A DNA stretch of 64,000 nucleotides. It comes from G963708235 sp963708235 (lineage in GTDB: Bacteria > Actinomycetota > Acidimicrobiia > Spongiisociales > UBA5794). Position 1 is the stretch's first letter. Every line of letters begins with the position of its first letter. Under the pieces are notes generated by a model that was not told where the DNA came from, did no database searches, and saw nothing but the letters and a program-made list of their open reading frames with translations. A program made the translations under genes and the position numbers. The stretch is taken from NCBI GenBank assembly GCA_963708235.1, contig OY970200.1:3658001-3722000 (forward strand), written 5' to 3'. This document shows, in pieces, positions 37,950-47,156 of this stretch.

Positions 37950-39335
37950 GTGAGGCTGGAGCAGGCGGCCACCCGGCCGTACTGGTGGGACGCCGTCGAC
38001 GCCCGTCCGACCCGTTCCGCATTGGACGGGGACCTCGATGTCGATGTGGCGATCGTCGGCGCCGGGTACACCGGGCTGTGGACTGCCTACTACCTGGCCC
38101 GGCACCAGCCCGACCTGTCGATCGCCGTGGTCGAGGCCCGCCATGTCGGGTTCGGCGCCTCCGGTCGCAACGGCGGCTGGTGTCACGCCGAATACCCGCT
38201 CGGGATCGAGGTGCTCGCCGCCGACCACGGCAAGGCGGAGGCGGTCCGGCATATGCGGGCGCTCCACGACACGGTCGACGAGGTGCGCCGGGTCACCGAG
38301 ACCGAGGGCATCGACTGCCACTACGCCAAAGGCGGCGTGCTCGCCGTTGCCCGCAGCCCGCTCCAGCTCCACCGTGCCGAGGAGGAGGTCGCCACGGTGC
38401 GTGAGATCGGGCTCGACCCTGACGACCTGGTGCTGCTCTCCCAGACCGAGGCCAGCGACATGCTCGGGGCGACATCGGTCGTGGGGGGGATATGGTCACC
38501 GCACGGGGCGGCCATCCAGCCGGCGTTGTTGGTCCACGGTCTCGCCGCCGCCTGTGAGCGTCACGGTGTCCGCATCTACGAGTCGACCCCTGCCGAGCGC
38601 ATCGAGCCCGGCGTGGTCGTCACCGCCGCCGGTCGGGTGACGGCGTCGATGGTGGTGCGCGCCACCGAGGGGTACACCCCGGACATCCCCGGACTCCGCC
38701 GCCGGATGGCCCCGCTCTACTCGCTGATGGTCGCCACCGAACCGCTTCCGGCGCCGGTCTGGGACCAGATCGGGCTCGCCACCCGCCCGACGTTCGCCGA
38801 CTTCCGCAACCTCATCATCTACGGCCAGCGCACCGCCGACGGCCGCCTCGCCTTCGGTGGTCGCGGCGCTCCGTACCCGTTCGCCTCCCGCATCCGCTCC
38901 GCCGACGACATCAACGACAAGGTCCACCGTGAGATCCTGCGTGTCCTCACCGAGCTGTTCCCCCAACTCGACGGCGCCGCCATCACCCACCGCTGGGGCG
39001 GCGTCCTCGGCGCCCCCCGGGACTGGCGCCCCTCGGTGAGCATCGACCGCACCGCCAAGCTCGCCTACGCCGGTGGGTACGTAGGTGACGGGGTTGCCAC
39101 CACCAACCTCGCCGGCCGTACCCTCGCCGACCTCATCCTCGAACGCGACACCGACCTCGTCACCCTCCCCTGGGTCCAGCACCAATGGCCCGACTGGGAA
39201 CCCGAACCGCTCCGCTGGGCCGGGATCAACGCCGGTCTGTGGATGGCCAAGACCGCCGACCGCATGGAGGAACGCACCGGGAAACCTTCCCGCCTCGGCC
39301 GCTTTGGCAACTGGCTCCGCGGTAAGACCAGATAG
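37950..39335 (+). CDS. FAD-dependent amine oxidoreductase (DAO family, PuuB-like)
   Basis: A protein of 461 residues. An N-terminal PYWWDAVDARP precedes the FAD-binding motif VAIVGAGYTGLWTAYYLA, then VEARHVGFGASGRNGGW, a hallmark of the glycine/sarcosine and gamma-glutamylputrescine oxidases. GRLAFGGRGAPYPF and a C-terminal AYAGGYVGDGVATTNLAGRT complete the second nucleotide-binding half. It would oxidise a primary or secondary amine to an aldehyde with production of H2O2. The start is GTG at 37950. It follows the GNAT gene by 33 bases. Confidence 0.88.
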   Translation: MRLEQAATRPYWWDAVDARPTRSALDGDLDVDVAIVGAGYTGLWTAYYLARHQPDLSIAVVEARHVGFGASGRNGGWCHAEYPLGIEVLAADHGKAEAVRHMRALHDTVDEVRRVTETEGIDCHYAKGGVLAVARSPLQLHRAEEEVATVREIGLDPDDLVLLSQTEASDMLGATSVVGGIWSPHGAAIQPALLVHGLAAACERHGVRIYESTPAERIEPGVVVTAAGRVTASMVVRATEGYTPDIPGLRRRMAPLYSLMVATEPLPAPVWDQIGLATRPTFADFRNLIIYGQRTADGRLAFGGRGAPYPFASRIRSADDINDKVHREILRVLTELFPQLDGAAITHRWGGVLGAPRDWRPSVSIDRTAKLAYAGGYVGDGVATTNLAGRTLADLILERDTDLVTLPWVQHQWPDWEPEPLRWAGINAGLWMAKTADRMEERTGKPSRLGRFGNWLRGKTR

Positions 39336-39401
39336 GACCGACCTGACCAGCGCTCACCTTCGTCGGGTAGCACCCTGGTCATACCGGAGTAGGATGCAGG
39401 T

Positions 39402-39635
39402 ATGAAGATCAGTGTGAGCCTCCCCGATGACGTGGTCGAGTTCCTCGACCAGTACGTTCGGGAGCAAGGTTATGGGTCGAGGTCGGCGGTCGTCCATCGT
39501 GCGGTCCGCATCCTGCAGTCGGCCGACCTCGCGGCGGCGTACGCCGATGCGTGGGACGAATGGTCGAGGTCCGGAGATGCCGACCTCTGGGAGATCGCCG
39601 CCGATGACGGTGTGACGTCCGATGCTGCGCGGTGA
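39402..39635 (+). CDS. mazE: ribbon-helix-helix antitoxin (MazE/ParD type)
   Basis: A protein of 77 residues. The N-terminal strand MKISVSLPDDVVEFLDQYVR and helix-turn-helix GYGSRSAVVHRAVRIL form a ribbon-helix-helix DNA-binding domain. The acidic and aromatic tail AYADAWDEWSRSGDADLWE should wrap the toxin. It overlaps the toxin gene by 14 bases, the usual antitoxin-first order, and should repress its own promoter just upstream of 39402. Confidence 0.88.
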   Translation: MKISVSLPDDVVEFLDQYVREQGYGSRSAVVHRAVRILQSADLAAAYADAWDEWSRSGDADLWEIAADDGVTSDAAR

Positions 39636-39969
39636 GATCCGGACGGTCGATCTCGAGCCAGTCCGGTCCGCCGAGGCGAGTAAGCGTCGACCAGCGGTGA
39701 TCGTGTCGAACGATGGGGCGAATCTCACGGCGGCCAGGCTCGGTCGGGGCGTGGTGACCGTGGTCCCGTTGACCCCGAACGTCGATCGCGTCTATCCCTT
39801 CCAGGTCGTGATTCCCGCCGAGGGCTCCGGCCTGACGACCGACTCCAAAGCTCAGGCAGAACAGGTCCGGTCGGTATCGATCAGCCGAATCGGGGATCGC
39901 ATCGGTGCCGTCCCAGCCGGACCGATGCGCGAACTCGACGAGGCGTTGCGGTTCCATCTGGCGCTGTAA
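39622..39969 (+). CDS. mazF: MazF-family endoribonuclease toxin
   Basis: A protein of 115 residues with the MazF/PemK beta-barrel pattern: RGEIRTVDLEP, RRPAVIVSNDGANLTAARLG with the catalytic/RNA-binding Arg, VVPLTPNV, DSKAQAEQVRSVSISRIGDR and a final helix. It should cleave mRNA at short sequences when the antitoxin is lost. The pair is complete and intact, sitting between two polyamine-region genes, so it may stabilise the region. Confidence 0.9.
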   Translation: MLRGEIRTVDLEPVRSAEASKRRPAVIVSNDGANLTAARLGRGVVTVVPLTPNVDRVYPFQVVIPAEGSGLTTDSKAQAEQVRSVSISRIGDRIGAVPAGPMRELDEALRFHLAL

Positions 39970-40040
39970 CCGCCTCGCGGGGCGGGACGGAGGCGCTGCG
40001 GGAGCCCGAGACCCCGGGACAGCCACGTTACGCTTGACCC

Positions 40041-41678
40041 ATGACATCAGGCCCGGTCGCCGGCGGGAGCGTCGCTCATGTGTTCGCCGGCGGACCGGTG
40101 TTCCGGCCCGGTGGCCGTCCGGTCGAGGCGGTGGGGGTGATCGGCGGTTCGATCGTCGCCGTCGGCGACATGGCCGACGTACGGAGGGCCGTCGGGGGTC
40201 GATACGAGCCGATCGATCTCGGCGGAAGGATGTTGCTACCCGGGTTCCAGGACGCCCATGTGCATCCGGTGTGGGGTGGGCTGATCCGGATGCGCTGCGA
40301 CCTCGAAGCGGCGACCGGTCCCGACGAGGCGCTCGACATGGTCCGGCGGTACGTTGCCGACCATCCCGATGTCCCGTGGATCGTCGGCGGGGGTTGGCGC
40401 TACGAGTGGTTCCCCAGTGGTAATCCGCCGGCGTCGCTGCTCGACGGGATCACCGACCGGCCCGTCTATCTCACCGTCGCCGATGGGCACTCGGGGTGGG
40501 CCAACACGGCGGCGATCCGGCTCGCCGGGGTCGATGCCGCCACCGCCGACCCCGCCGACGGGGTGATCGTCCGCAACGACGATGGAACTCCGCAGGGAAC
40601 CGTTCACGAAGGCGCCATGGACCTCATCGACCGAGCCGTCCCGGCCGACACCCCCGAGGATCTGGTCGGCGCCCTCGAGGCGGGTCAGCGCTACCTGCTG
40701 TCGCTGGGGATCACCGCCTGGCAGGACGCCTGGGTCACCGACGAGGTCGATGCCGCCTACCGGGCGCTCGCCGCCGAAGGCGGATTGCTCGCCCGGGTCC
40801 GCGCCGCACTCGTCTGGGACCGGAACCGGGGGCCGGATCAGCTCGCCGAGATCGTCGAGCGCAGCGCCGCAACCATCGGCGGGTATGTCCCCCGCAGCGT
40901 CAAGCTGATGCTCGACGGTGTGGTCGAGAACCACACCGCCTGCATGCTCCACCCCTACCTGGACGGCGAGGGGAGTGCCACGACCAACCACGGACTCGAC
41001 TTCATCCAACCCGGCGAGCTGCGGGAGATCGTGACCGCCGTCGACGCCGCCGGGCTGCAAACACACTTCCATGCGCTTGGCGACGGCGCCGTCCGCAACG
41101 CCCTCGATGCGATCGCCGCTGCCCGCACCGCCAACGGACCGAGCGACACCAGACCCCACCTCGCCCACCTCCAGGTCATCGACCCCGCCGACATCCCCCG
41201 GTTCGCCGCCCTCGGTGCCGTCGCCACCATCCAGCCACTGTGGGCACAGGCGGATGCGGCGATGACCGAGCTGACCATCCCCTTCCTCGGCGAGGAGCGA
41301 GCCGCCCTCCAGTACCCCTTTGCCGATCTGGTCCGGGCAGGCGCCCGGCTCGCCATGGGTAGCGACTGGTCGGTGAGCACCCCCGACGTGCTCCAGCAGG
41401 TGGCCGTCGCCGTCAACCGCAACGACCCCGCCGCCGGCATCCACGAGCCCTACCTCCCCGAACAGCGGCTCGATGTCATCACGGCGCTGACCGCCGTCAC
41501 CGAGGGATCGGCCCACGTCAACCACTTCGACACCGACTCGGGACGGATCGAGCCGGGGCTGCACGCCGACCTGGTGGTCGTCGGCGGCAACCCGTACACC
41601 GACCCGATCCACGAACTCGGTGTCGACCTGACCATGATCGGCGGTAGCGTCATCTGGCAGCGGCCGGGGGCAGACTGA
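40041..41678 (+). CDS. YtcJ-like metal-dependent amidohydrolase (amidohydrolase family 3)
   Basis: A protein of 545 residues. It has the composite-domain start VFAGGPVFRPGGRPVEAVGV, the metal motif LLPGFQDAHVHPVWGG, a second metal His in THFHALGDGAVRNAL, LAHLQVIDPADIPRF, and the Asp ligand in GSDWSVSTPDVLQQ. The length fits YtcJ/NfdA (about 530-550). Members hydrolyse N-formyl or other amides. Within the polyamine region it could deacylate amide intermediates (inferred). It is followed after 20 bases by the aldehyde dehydrogenase, on the same strand. Confidence 0.88.
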   Translation: MTSGPVAGGSVAHVFAGGPVFRPGGRPVEAVGVIGGSIVAVGDMADVRRAVGGRYEPIDLGGRMLLPGFQDAHVHPVWGGLIRMRCDLEAATGPDEALDMVRRYVADHPDVPWIVGGGWRYEWFPSGNPPASLLDGITDRPVYLTVADGHSGWANTAAIRLAGVDAATADPADGVIVRNDDGTPQGTVHEGAMDLIDRAVPADTPEDLVGALEAGQRYLLSLGITAWQDAWVTDEVDAAYRALAAEGGLLARVRAALVWDRNRGPDQLAEIVERSAATIGGYVPRSVKLMLDGVVENHTACMLHPYLDGEGSATTNHGLDFIQPGELREIVTAVDAAGLQTHFHALGDGAVRNALDAIAAARTANGPSDTRPHLAHLQVIDPADIPRFAALGAVATIQPLWAQADAAMTELTIPFLGEERAALQYPFADLVRAGARLAMGSDWSVSTPDVLQQVAVAVNRNDPAAGIHEPYLPEQRLDVITALTAVTEGSAHVNHFDTDSGRIEPGLHADLVVVGGNPYTDPIHELGVDLTMIGGSVIWQRPGAD

Positions 41679-41713
41679 AGGCCCGGACCGAACGAGGCGT
41701 GGAGAAAGGCGGC

Positions 41714-43150
41714 GTGGTGGCGACGTTCAGGATGTTCATCGACGGGCAGTGGGAGGACGCCGCCGACGGCGGGACCTGGGACCTGGTCGATCCCGCCACC
41801 GAGGAGCCACTCGGTTCGGTCCCGTATGGCGACGGGACCGACGTCGCTCGGGCCATCGATGCCGCCGAGGGCGCCCGCACGGCATGGGCGGCGACCAACG
41901 TCTACCAGCGCGCCGAGATCCTGACCCGGGCTGCCGCCATTGCCGCCGAACGGCGCGACGAGTGCGCCCGGATCACCACCGAGGAGTCGGGCAAACCGTT
42001 GACGCAGGCGGCTGGTGAGTGGGCCACCTTCGATTCGTTCCTGACCTTCATGGCGGAGGAGGCGAAGCGGGTGGGGGGCCGGATCATCCCCGCCAGCCGC
42101 CCCGGGCGGCGTATCGACGTCACCTATGTCCCGATCGGGGTCGTCGGGATCATCACCGCATGGAACTTCCCCGTCTACAACGTGATCCGCGCCGCCTCGG
42201 CCGCCATGGCCGCCGGCAACCCGGTCGTGGTCCGTCCCTCCGAGTACACCCCGCGCAGCGCCATGCTGATGGCCGGGATCCTCGCCGACGCCGGGCTGCC
42301 CCCGGGGGTGTTCAACGTGGTCAACGGCGACGCCGGCTCGATGGGTCAGGCCATGCTCGATGACCCGCGCCTCCGCAAGATCCAGTTCACCGGGTCGGTG
42401 CGGGTCGGCAAGTTGCTCATGGACGGTGCCTCGAAGACCGTCACCCGTCTCTCGCTGGAACTCGGCGGCAACGCCCCGGTGCTCGTGTTCCCCGACGCCG
42501 ATGTGGACGCCGTCGCCGCCTCAGGGGTCGTCAGCAAGTTTCGCAACGGCGGGCAGGTGTGTGTCGCCCCGCAGCGGTTCTATGTCCATGAGTCCATCGC
42601 CGACGACTTCGCCGTAGCGGCTACGACGGCCGCCGAGCGGCAGGTGGTCGGTCACGGGCTCGACCCGGCGACGACGATCGGGCCGCTGATCAACGCCACC
42701 CAGCGGGACCGGGTTTCCCGGATCGTGGACGACAGCGTCGGTGACGGCGCCAGGCTCCGCACCGGTGGGGCCGCACCCGACGGAGCGGGGTTCTTCTATC
42801 AGCCGACGGTGCTCAGCGAGGTCCCGGCACATGCTCCCGCCCTCACCGAGGAGATCTTCGGGCCGGTGATGCCGATCGTCCCGTTCGAGGCGGTCGATGA
42901 CGCGATCGAGGCGGCCAACTCGGTCGATGTCGGTCTCGCCGCCTTTGTCTGGACCCAGCATCTCGACACCGCGCTCCGGGTCTCCGACGCCCTCGACTTC
43001 GGTCTCGTCGGCGTCAACGACTGGAACCCGCAATCCACCGAAGCGCCCTTCGGAGGGATGCGCCAATCCGGGCTCGGCCGTGAGTCCGGCCATGAGGGTC
43101 TGATGGAATACCTGGAGCCGAGAACTCGGGTGTTCGGCACCGGGCGGTGA
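41714..43150 (+). CDS. NAD(P)-dependent aldehyde dehydrogenase
   Basis: An enzyme of about 478 residues of the ALDH superfamily. Landmarks are FPVYNVIRAASAAMAAGNPV (Rossmann), LSLELGGNAPVLVFPDAD with the general-base Glu, and the nucleophile in FRNGGQVCVAPQRF. EEIFGPVMPI and WNPQSTEAPFGGMRQSGLGR complete the active site; this last motif is typical of succinate-semialdehyde and aminoaldehyde dehydrogenases. It would oxidise 4-aminobutanal or a related aldehyde from the amine oxidase. GTG at 41714 or 41717 is chosen because AGAAAGGCGG precedes it; the longer frame starts at 41699. Confidence 0.88.
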   Translation: MVATFRMFIDGQWEDAADGGTWDLVDPATEEPLGSVPYGDGTDVARAIDAAEGARTAWAATNVYQRAEILTRAAAIAAERRDECARITTEESGKPLTQAAGEWATFDSFLTFMAEEAKRVGGRIIPASRPGRRIDVTYVPIGVVGIITAWNFPVYNVIRAASAAMAAGNPVVVRPSEYTPRSAMLMAGILADAGLPPGVFNVVNGDAGSMGQAMLDDPRLRKIQFTGSVRVGKLLMDGASKTVTRLSLELGGNAPVLVFPDADVDAVAASGVVSKFRNGGQVCVAPQRFYVHESIADDFAVAATTAAERQVVGHGLDPATTIGPLINATQRDRVSRIVDDSVGDGARLRTGGAAPDGAGFFYQPTVLSEVPAHAPALTEEIFGPVMPIVPFEAVDDAIEAANSVDVGLAAFVWTQHLDTALRVSDALDFGLVGVNDWNPQSTEAPFGGMRQSGLGRESGHEGLMEYLEPRTRVFGTGR

Positions 43151-43192
43151 TCACGGACGCCGCTCCTTGCGACGGCTCCGAGGGGTTTGCGG

Positions 43193-43225
43193 CCCGGGCT
43201 GCGGCCAGGGAGGCCGCAGCCCGGG
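43193..43225. terminator. bidirectional terminator hairpin
   Basis: CCCGGGCTGCGGCC (43193-43206) pairs perfectly with 43212-43225 across a 5-base loop, in the 81-base space between the convergent aldehyde dehydrogenase and potD genes. Confidence 0.85.
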
Positions 43226-43231
43226 TGCACG

Positions 43232-44314
43232 TCAGCTTCGGGCCCGGGCGAACTCGTCGGTGAAGTTGATCTCGAAGTCGCCGGTGTCCTCGATCACCTC
43301 GAGGTCGGCGCTGTCGGTTTCGGCGTAGAAATCGATGATCTCCTGCTCGATCAGACCCTGCTCGATCGCCGCCGAATTGGGGGAGCCGTACCAGTTCCAG
43401 TTGGTGAGGGCGGCACCGTTCTCGGCGTCGAGCAGGAAGTTGATGAAGGCGTGGGCGGTGCACGGCGCCGTCGTCCCGGCGGGGATCACCATGCTGTCCA
43501 CCCACAGCGTGGCCCCCTCGTCGGGAAGCACGTAGACGAAATCGTCGGGGTTGGCGGCGTCGCTGATCGACACCAGCATGTTGCCCGAGTAGCCGTGTGC
43601 CACGGCCACCTCGCCGTTGACCAGCGCCTCGGTGTACTGGTCGGAGTCGAAGGTGGTGATGCCCGGCTTGGCCGCCGAGATGAGGTCCGCCGCCTCCCGC
43701 AAATGGTCGATGTCGGTGTCGTTCACCGAGTACCCCAGGTGATACAGCGCGGCGCCCATCGCCTCGCGGGGATCGTTGAGCACCGACACCCCGCCGCCGA
43801 ACGTCGTGGTCAGGTCCGGGTCGAAGAGCAGATCCCAGGTCGGTTCGAAGTCGTCGCCGACCACGGTCAGGTTCACCCCGAGCCCGGTGGTGCCGTACTG
43901 GTAGGGCGCCGAGAAGGCGCCGTCGGGATCGAACGGCAGCGCTGCGAAGTCGGCGTCGACGTTGGCGTAGTTCGGGATGGCGTCTTTGTCGAGCTCGAGC
44001 AGGAGGCCCTCCTGGATCATGATCCCCACCATGTAGTCGGACGGGACCGCCAGGTCGTAGTTCACCCCCGACTGGATCTGGGCGAGCATCGCCTCGTTCG
44101 ACTCGAAGAACGACTCGATGACGGCGACGCCGTATTCGGCTTCGAACGCCGTGATCAGATCCGGATCGATGTATTCGGACCAGTTGTACAGGTTCAGGTC
44201 GCCGTCGACCTGGCCGGGTTCGCAGTCGGCGGGTTCGCCGCCGGCGTCTCCGTTGCCGCAGGCGGCGAGGACCAGGGTGATGGCGAGGAGAGCGATCAGG
44301 CTATGTCGTTTCAT
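43232..44314 (-). CDS. potD: spermidine/putrescine ABC transporter substrate-binding lipoprotein
   Basis: A protein of 360 residues. A lipoprotein signal (MKRHSLIALL, then LVLAAC with lipidated Cys19) anchors it to the membrane. The mature part has DLNLYNWSEYIDPDLITAFE, the standard start of PotD/PotF proteins, plus YDLAVPSDYMVGIMIQ, DPREAMGAALYHLGYSVND and AVAHGYSGNML, which surround the polyamine site. It delivers putrescine or spermidine to PotBC. It is intact, in contrast to the three genes upstream in the same operon; its start overlaps the end of potC. Confidence 0.93.
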   Translation of the reverse strand: MKRHSLIALLAITLVLAACGNGDAGGEPADCEPGQVDGDLNLYNWSEYIDPDLITAFEAEYGVAVIESFFESNEAMLAQIQSGVNYDLAVPSDYMVGIMIQEGLLLELDKDAIPNYANVDADFAALPFDPDGAFSAPYQYGTTGLGVNLTVVGDDFEPTWDLLFDPDLTTTFGGGVSVLNDPREAMGAALYHLGYSVNDTDIDHLREAADLISAAKPGITTFDSDQYTEALVNGEVAVAHGYSGNMLVSISDAANPDDFVYVLPDEGATLWVDSMVIPAGTTAPCTAHAFINFLLDAENGAALTNWNWYGSPNSAAIEQGLIEQEIIDFYAETDSADLEVIEDTGDFEINFTDEFARARS

Positions 44315-45174
44315 GGTTGTCCTCCGTTGGTGGTTCGACGACCGCCGTCGTGCGCTGCAACAGCAGCGACATTCCGACGAGGACCATCGAGGCGACCAGC
44401 ATCACCACGCTCACCGCATTGATCAGCGGGGTGACGCCCCTGCGGACGAGACCGAACACGTAGACCGGCAATGTGGTCGAACCCGGACCGGCGACGAAGC
44501 TGGTGACCACGACGTCGTCGAGGGAAAGGGTGAGCGCCAGCAGTGCGCCACCGGCGACCCCGGGCATGATCAGCGGCAGCGTGACATGCCGGAACGCCTG
44601 CCACCGGCTGGCGTAGAGATCGGCGGCGGCTTCCTCGAGGGAGGAGTCGAGCTGGCTGAGCCGGGCCCGGACCACGATCGCGACGAACGAGATGCTGAAG
44701 GCGATGTGGCTCAGGATGATCGTGGTCAGACCGAACTGGCGGCTGGACGCCCACGATGTCCCCGATCATCCGGAAGCTCTGGGAGAAGAAGAGCAGCAGC
44801 ATCACCGCCATGGTGACGTCGGGGATGATGATGGGGAGATAGGCCAGCCCGTCGTAGAGCCCGTCGACCCCGGAACCGGTACCGTTCCAGCGCCAGCGCC
44901 GCCATCGTCCCGAGTGCCGTCGCCACGATGGTGGCGACCAACGCCACGATCAGCGAGTTGCGCAGGGCGCTCATCACCGCCCGTTCTGCGAACATCTCCC
45001 CGTACCAGCGGGTCGACGGCTCGGTCCAGATCCCGACGTTGTTGTTGTCGTTGAAGGAGAAGACGATCGAGCAGGACGATCGGGGCGTAGAAGAAGAGCG
45101 AACACCAGCCACGACTGGGTGGCGAGCAGTCGGTCCATGGGACCGCGAGGCCGGAGACCGGCGCTGCCGCTCAC
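44301..45174 (-). pseudogene. potC: polyamine ABC transporter permease PotC, broken by about four frameshifts
   Basis: In-frame pieces reassemble into one PotC protein: LATQSWLVFALL, APIVLL, IVFSFNDNNNVGIWTEPSTR to ALERYRF, DGLAYLPIIIPDVTMAVMLL to MIGDIVG, then SRQFGLTTIILSHIAFSISF and ARLSQLDSSLEEAAADLYAS, with the EAA loop that contacts PotA. Frames change near 45090-45098, 45068, 44869 and 44750. Each change is explained by one extra base, and no in-frame nonsense or obviously damaging substitution is seen. The GTG start at 45174 overlaps the potB stop (GTGA). Either the gene is a very young pseudogene or the consensus is wrong here. Confidence 0.85.
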
Positions 45175-46087
45175 AGGTTCTTCGCCCCGGCCCGGAAGTA
45201 GACGGTGACGGCGACGAGCAGCACCAGCATCACGACCACCGAGAGCGCCGACCCGAACGGCCAGTTCCGGGCGGCCAGGAACTGGCTGACGATGTAGTCC
45301 CCGATCAGCGCCGTGCTGGCGCCACCGAGCAGGGCCGGGGTCACGTAGGCGCCGAGGGAGGGAATGAACACCAGGATCGAGCCGGCGACGACCCCGGGTC
45401 GTGACAGCGGCCACGTCACCTTGCGGAACGCGGTGCCACCCGTCGGCGTAGAGATCGCGGGCGGCTTCGACCAGGTCGCCAGTCCATCCGATCGAGCGCC
45501 GCATACAGCGGGAGGACCATGAAGGGCAGGAACCCGTAGACGAGGCCGATCAGCACGGCGGTGTTGGTGAACAGCAGCCGGAGCGGCTCAAACCGAGCGA
45601 CTCGGTGACCCGGGCGATGGGGCCGTCGGACCCGAGGATGACCCTCCAGGCGTAGGTGCGGACCAGGAAGTTCGACCAGAACGGGATCATCACCAGCACG
45701 AGCAGGATCGCCCGGTAGCGGGCGGTGCGTCGGGTGGCGATGTAGATACGCCAGCGGGTAGGCGATGAGCAGGCAGATCGCCGTGGTCACCCCGGCCAGT
45801 ACCAGGCTGCGGAGGGCGATCTCCCCCACCAGCGGGTCGAACAACCGGCGGTAACTCTCGATGTTCCAGTTCGCCAGCACGGTCATCCCGGTGGAGCTGC
45901 GGCTGGCAAACGAGATCACCACCACGATCAGCATCGGGATGGCGAACAGGACGGTCAGGTAGGCCCACGAAGGCAGGGCGAGGAGGAACCCGCGGCGGGC
46001 GTCGGCGGCGAGTCCTGCATCCTCCAGACCGAGCAGCGGCGCCTCCGAATCCCCGCTCCGGCGCCGTCGGAGGCGCACGGCGCTCAT
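45171..46087 (-). pseudogene. potB: polyamine ABC transporter permease PotB, broken by about four frameshifts
   Basis: The pieces are MSAVRLRRRRSG to LLIAYPLAY with the first helices; YIATRRTARYRAILLVLVMI then PFWSNFLVRTYAWRVILGSD; EPLRLLFTNTAVLIGLVYGF to LYAALDRMD; DLVEAARDLYADGW (EAA loop); and TAFRKVTWPLSRPGVVAGSI to YFRAGAKNL. Frames change near 45745 (extra base), 45591 (missing base), 45480 (extra) and 45437 (extra). Correcting these gives a full-length six-helix permease. The ATG at 46087 overlaps the corrected potA stop (ATGA). It would form the channel with PotC. Confidence 0.85.
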
Positions 46088-47156
46088 TCGTCGATCACCG
46101 TCGACGCCGACGGGTCTCCACGTCACCGTGACCGTTTCGCCGATCTCGAAGATCCGCACCCCGGGGCGGTTCTCCTCCTTGACCTCGAAGGGTCCGGCCG
46201 GTGCGTCGACCGCATAGTGGAACACATCACCGTGGTAGGTACGGCGGGTCACCTTGCCGGCTACATGGTTCTGGCCGGCGGGGACGGGGTCGCCGCCGTG
46301 GCGGAGCACAAGTCGCTCCGGTCGGAGGGCCAGCGTCACCGGTCCGTCGGCAGCGACGGGGGTGGCGGCGGTGACGGTGCTGCCGTCACCGAGCCTGACC
46401 GTCGAGCCGTCGACGGCGGTGGCGGCGACGAAGTTGATCTCACCGATGAAGTCGGCCACGAAACGGGAGGTGGGGTGTTCGTAGATCTCGCTGGGCGGCC
46501 CACCTGGAGCAGATGCCCGGCGTTCATCACCCCGATCCGATCAGACATGGTCAACGCCTCGTCCTGGTCGTGGGTGACGTAGATGAACGTGATGCCGACG
46601 CGGTCCTGGAGGTCTTTCAATTCGAGCTGCATCGCCTGGCGCAGCTTGAGGTCGAGCGCTCCGAGCGGCTCGTCGAGAAGCAGGACCTCGGGTTCGTTGA
46701 CGAGCGCCCTGGCGAGCGCCACCCGCTGCTGCTGCCCACCCGAGAGCTGGGTCGGTTTGGCCGCCGAGCGGTGCGAGAGCTGCACCATGTCGAGAGCGCG
46801 CCGCACCCGGTCGCCGACCTCGGACGCCGCCGAGCCTTCGCATCTTGAGACCGAACGCCACGTTGTCGGCCACCGTCATGTGTGGGAAGAGGGCGTACGA
46901 CTGGAACACGGTGTTGACGGGTCGCCGGTTGGGTGGCTCCAGCCCCATCTCCTTGCCGTGGATCGGATCAGCGACCCTTCGGTGGGGAACTCGAATCCGG
47001 CGATCATCCGCAGCGTGGTCGTCTTGCCGCACCCGCACGGCCCGAGGAGTGAGAAGAACTCGCCGTCGTCGATCGTCAGGTCGAGGCCGTCGACGGCGAG
47101 GACTCGTCACCGAATCGTTTGGTGACCCCGGTGAGCCGGACCGCATCGGACATCAT
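46084..47156 (-). pseudogene. potA: polyamine ABC transporter ATPase PotA, broken by about five frameshifts
   Basis: The pieces are MMSDAVRLTGVTKRFGD; LAVDGLDLTIDDGEFFSLLG with the Walker A GPCGCGKTTTLRM; IHGKEMGLEPPNRRPVNTVF with QSYALFPHMTVADN (Q-loop); SEVGDRVRRALDMVQLSHRS to LSGGQQQRVALARALVNEPE, LLLDEPLGALD (signature, Walker B) and THDQDEAL; and a C-terminal TOBE domain from ADFIGEINFVA. Frames change near 47104 and 46963 (missing base), 46834 (extra), 46496 (missing) and 46117 (extra). Correcting the last gives WDPSASTVIDE and a stop overlapping the potB ATG. The start overlaps the C45 stop. A Cys replaces the usual Ser in Walker A. Confidence 0.87.

Noticed and set aside
37140..38372. 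A 410-codon frame opposite the GNAT and FAD oxidase genes
   Set aside because: It is the antisense shadow of two well-supported genes and has no family-like sequence.
44301..47156. Programmed ribosomal frameshifting in potABC
   Set aside because: About 13 sites of mixed direction without slippery sequences or shared structures cannot be programmed events.
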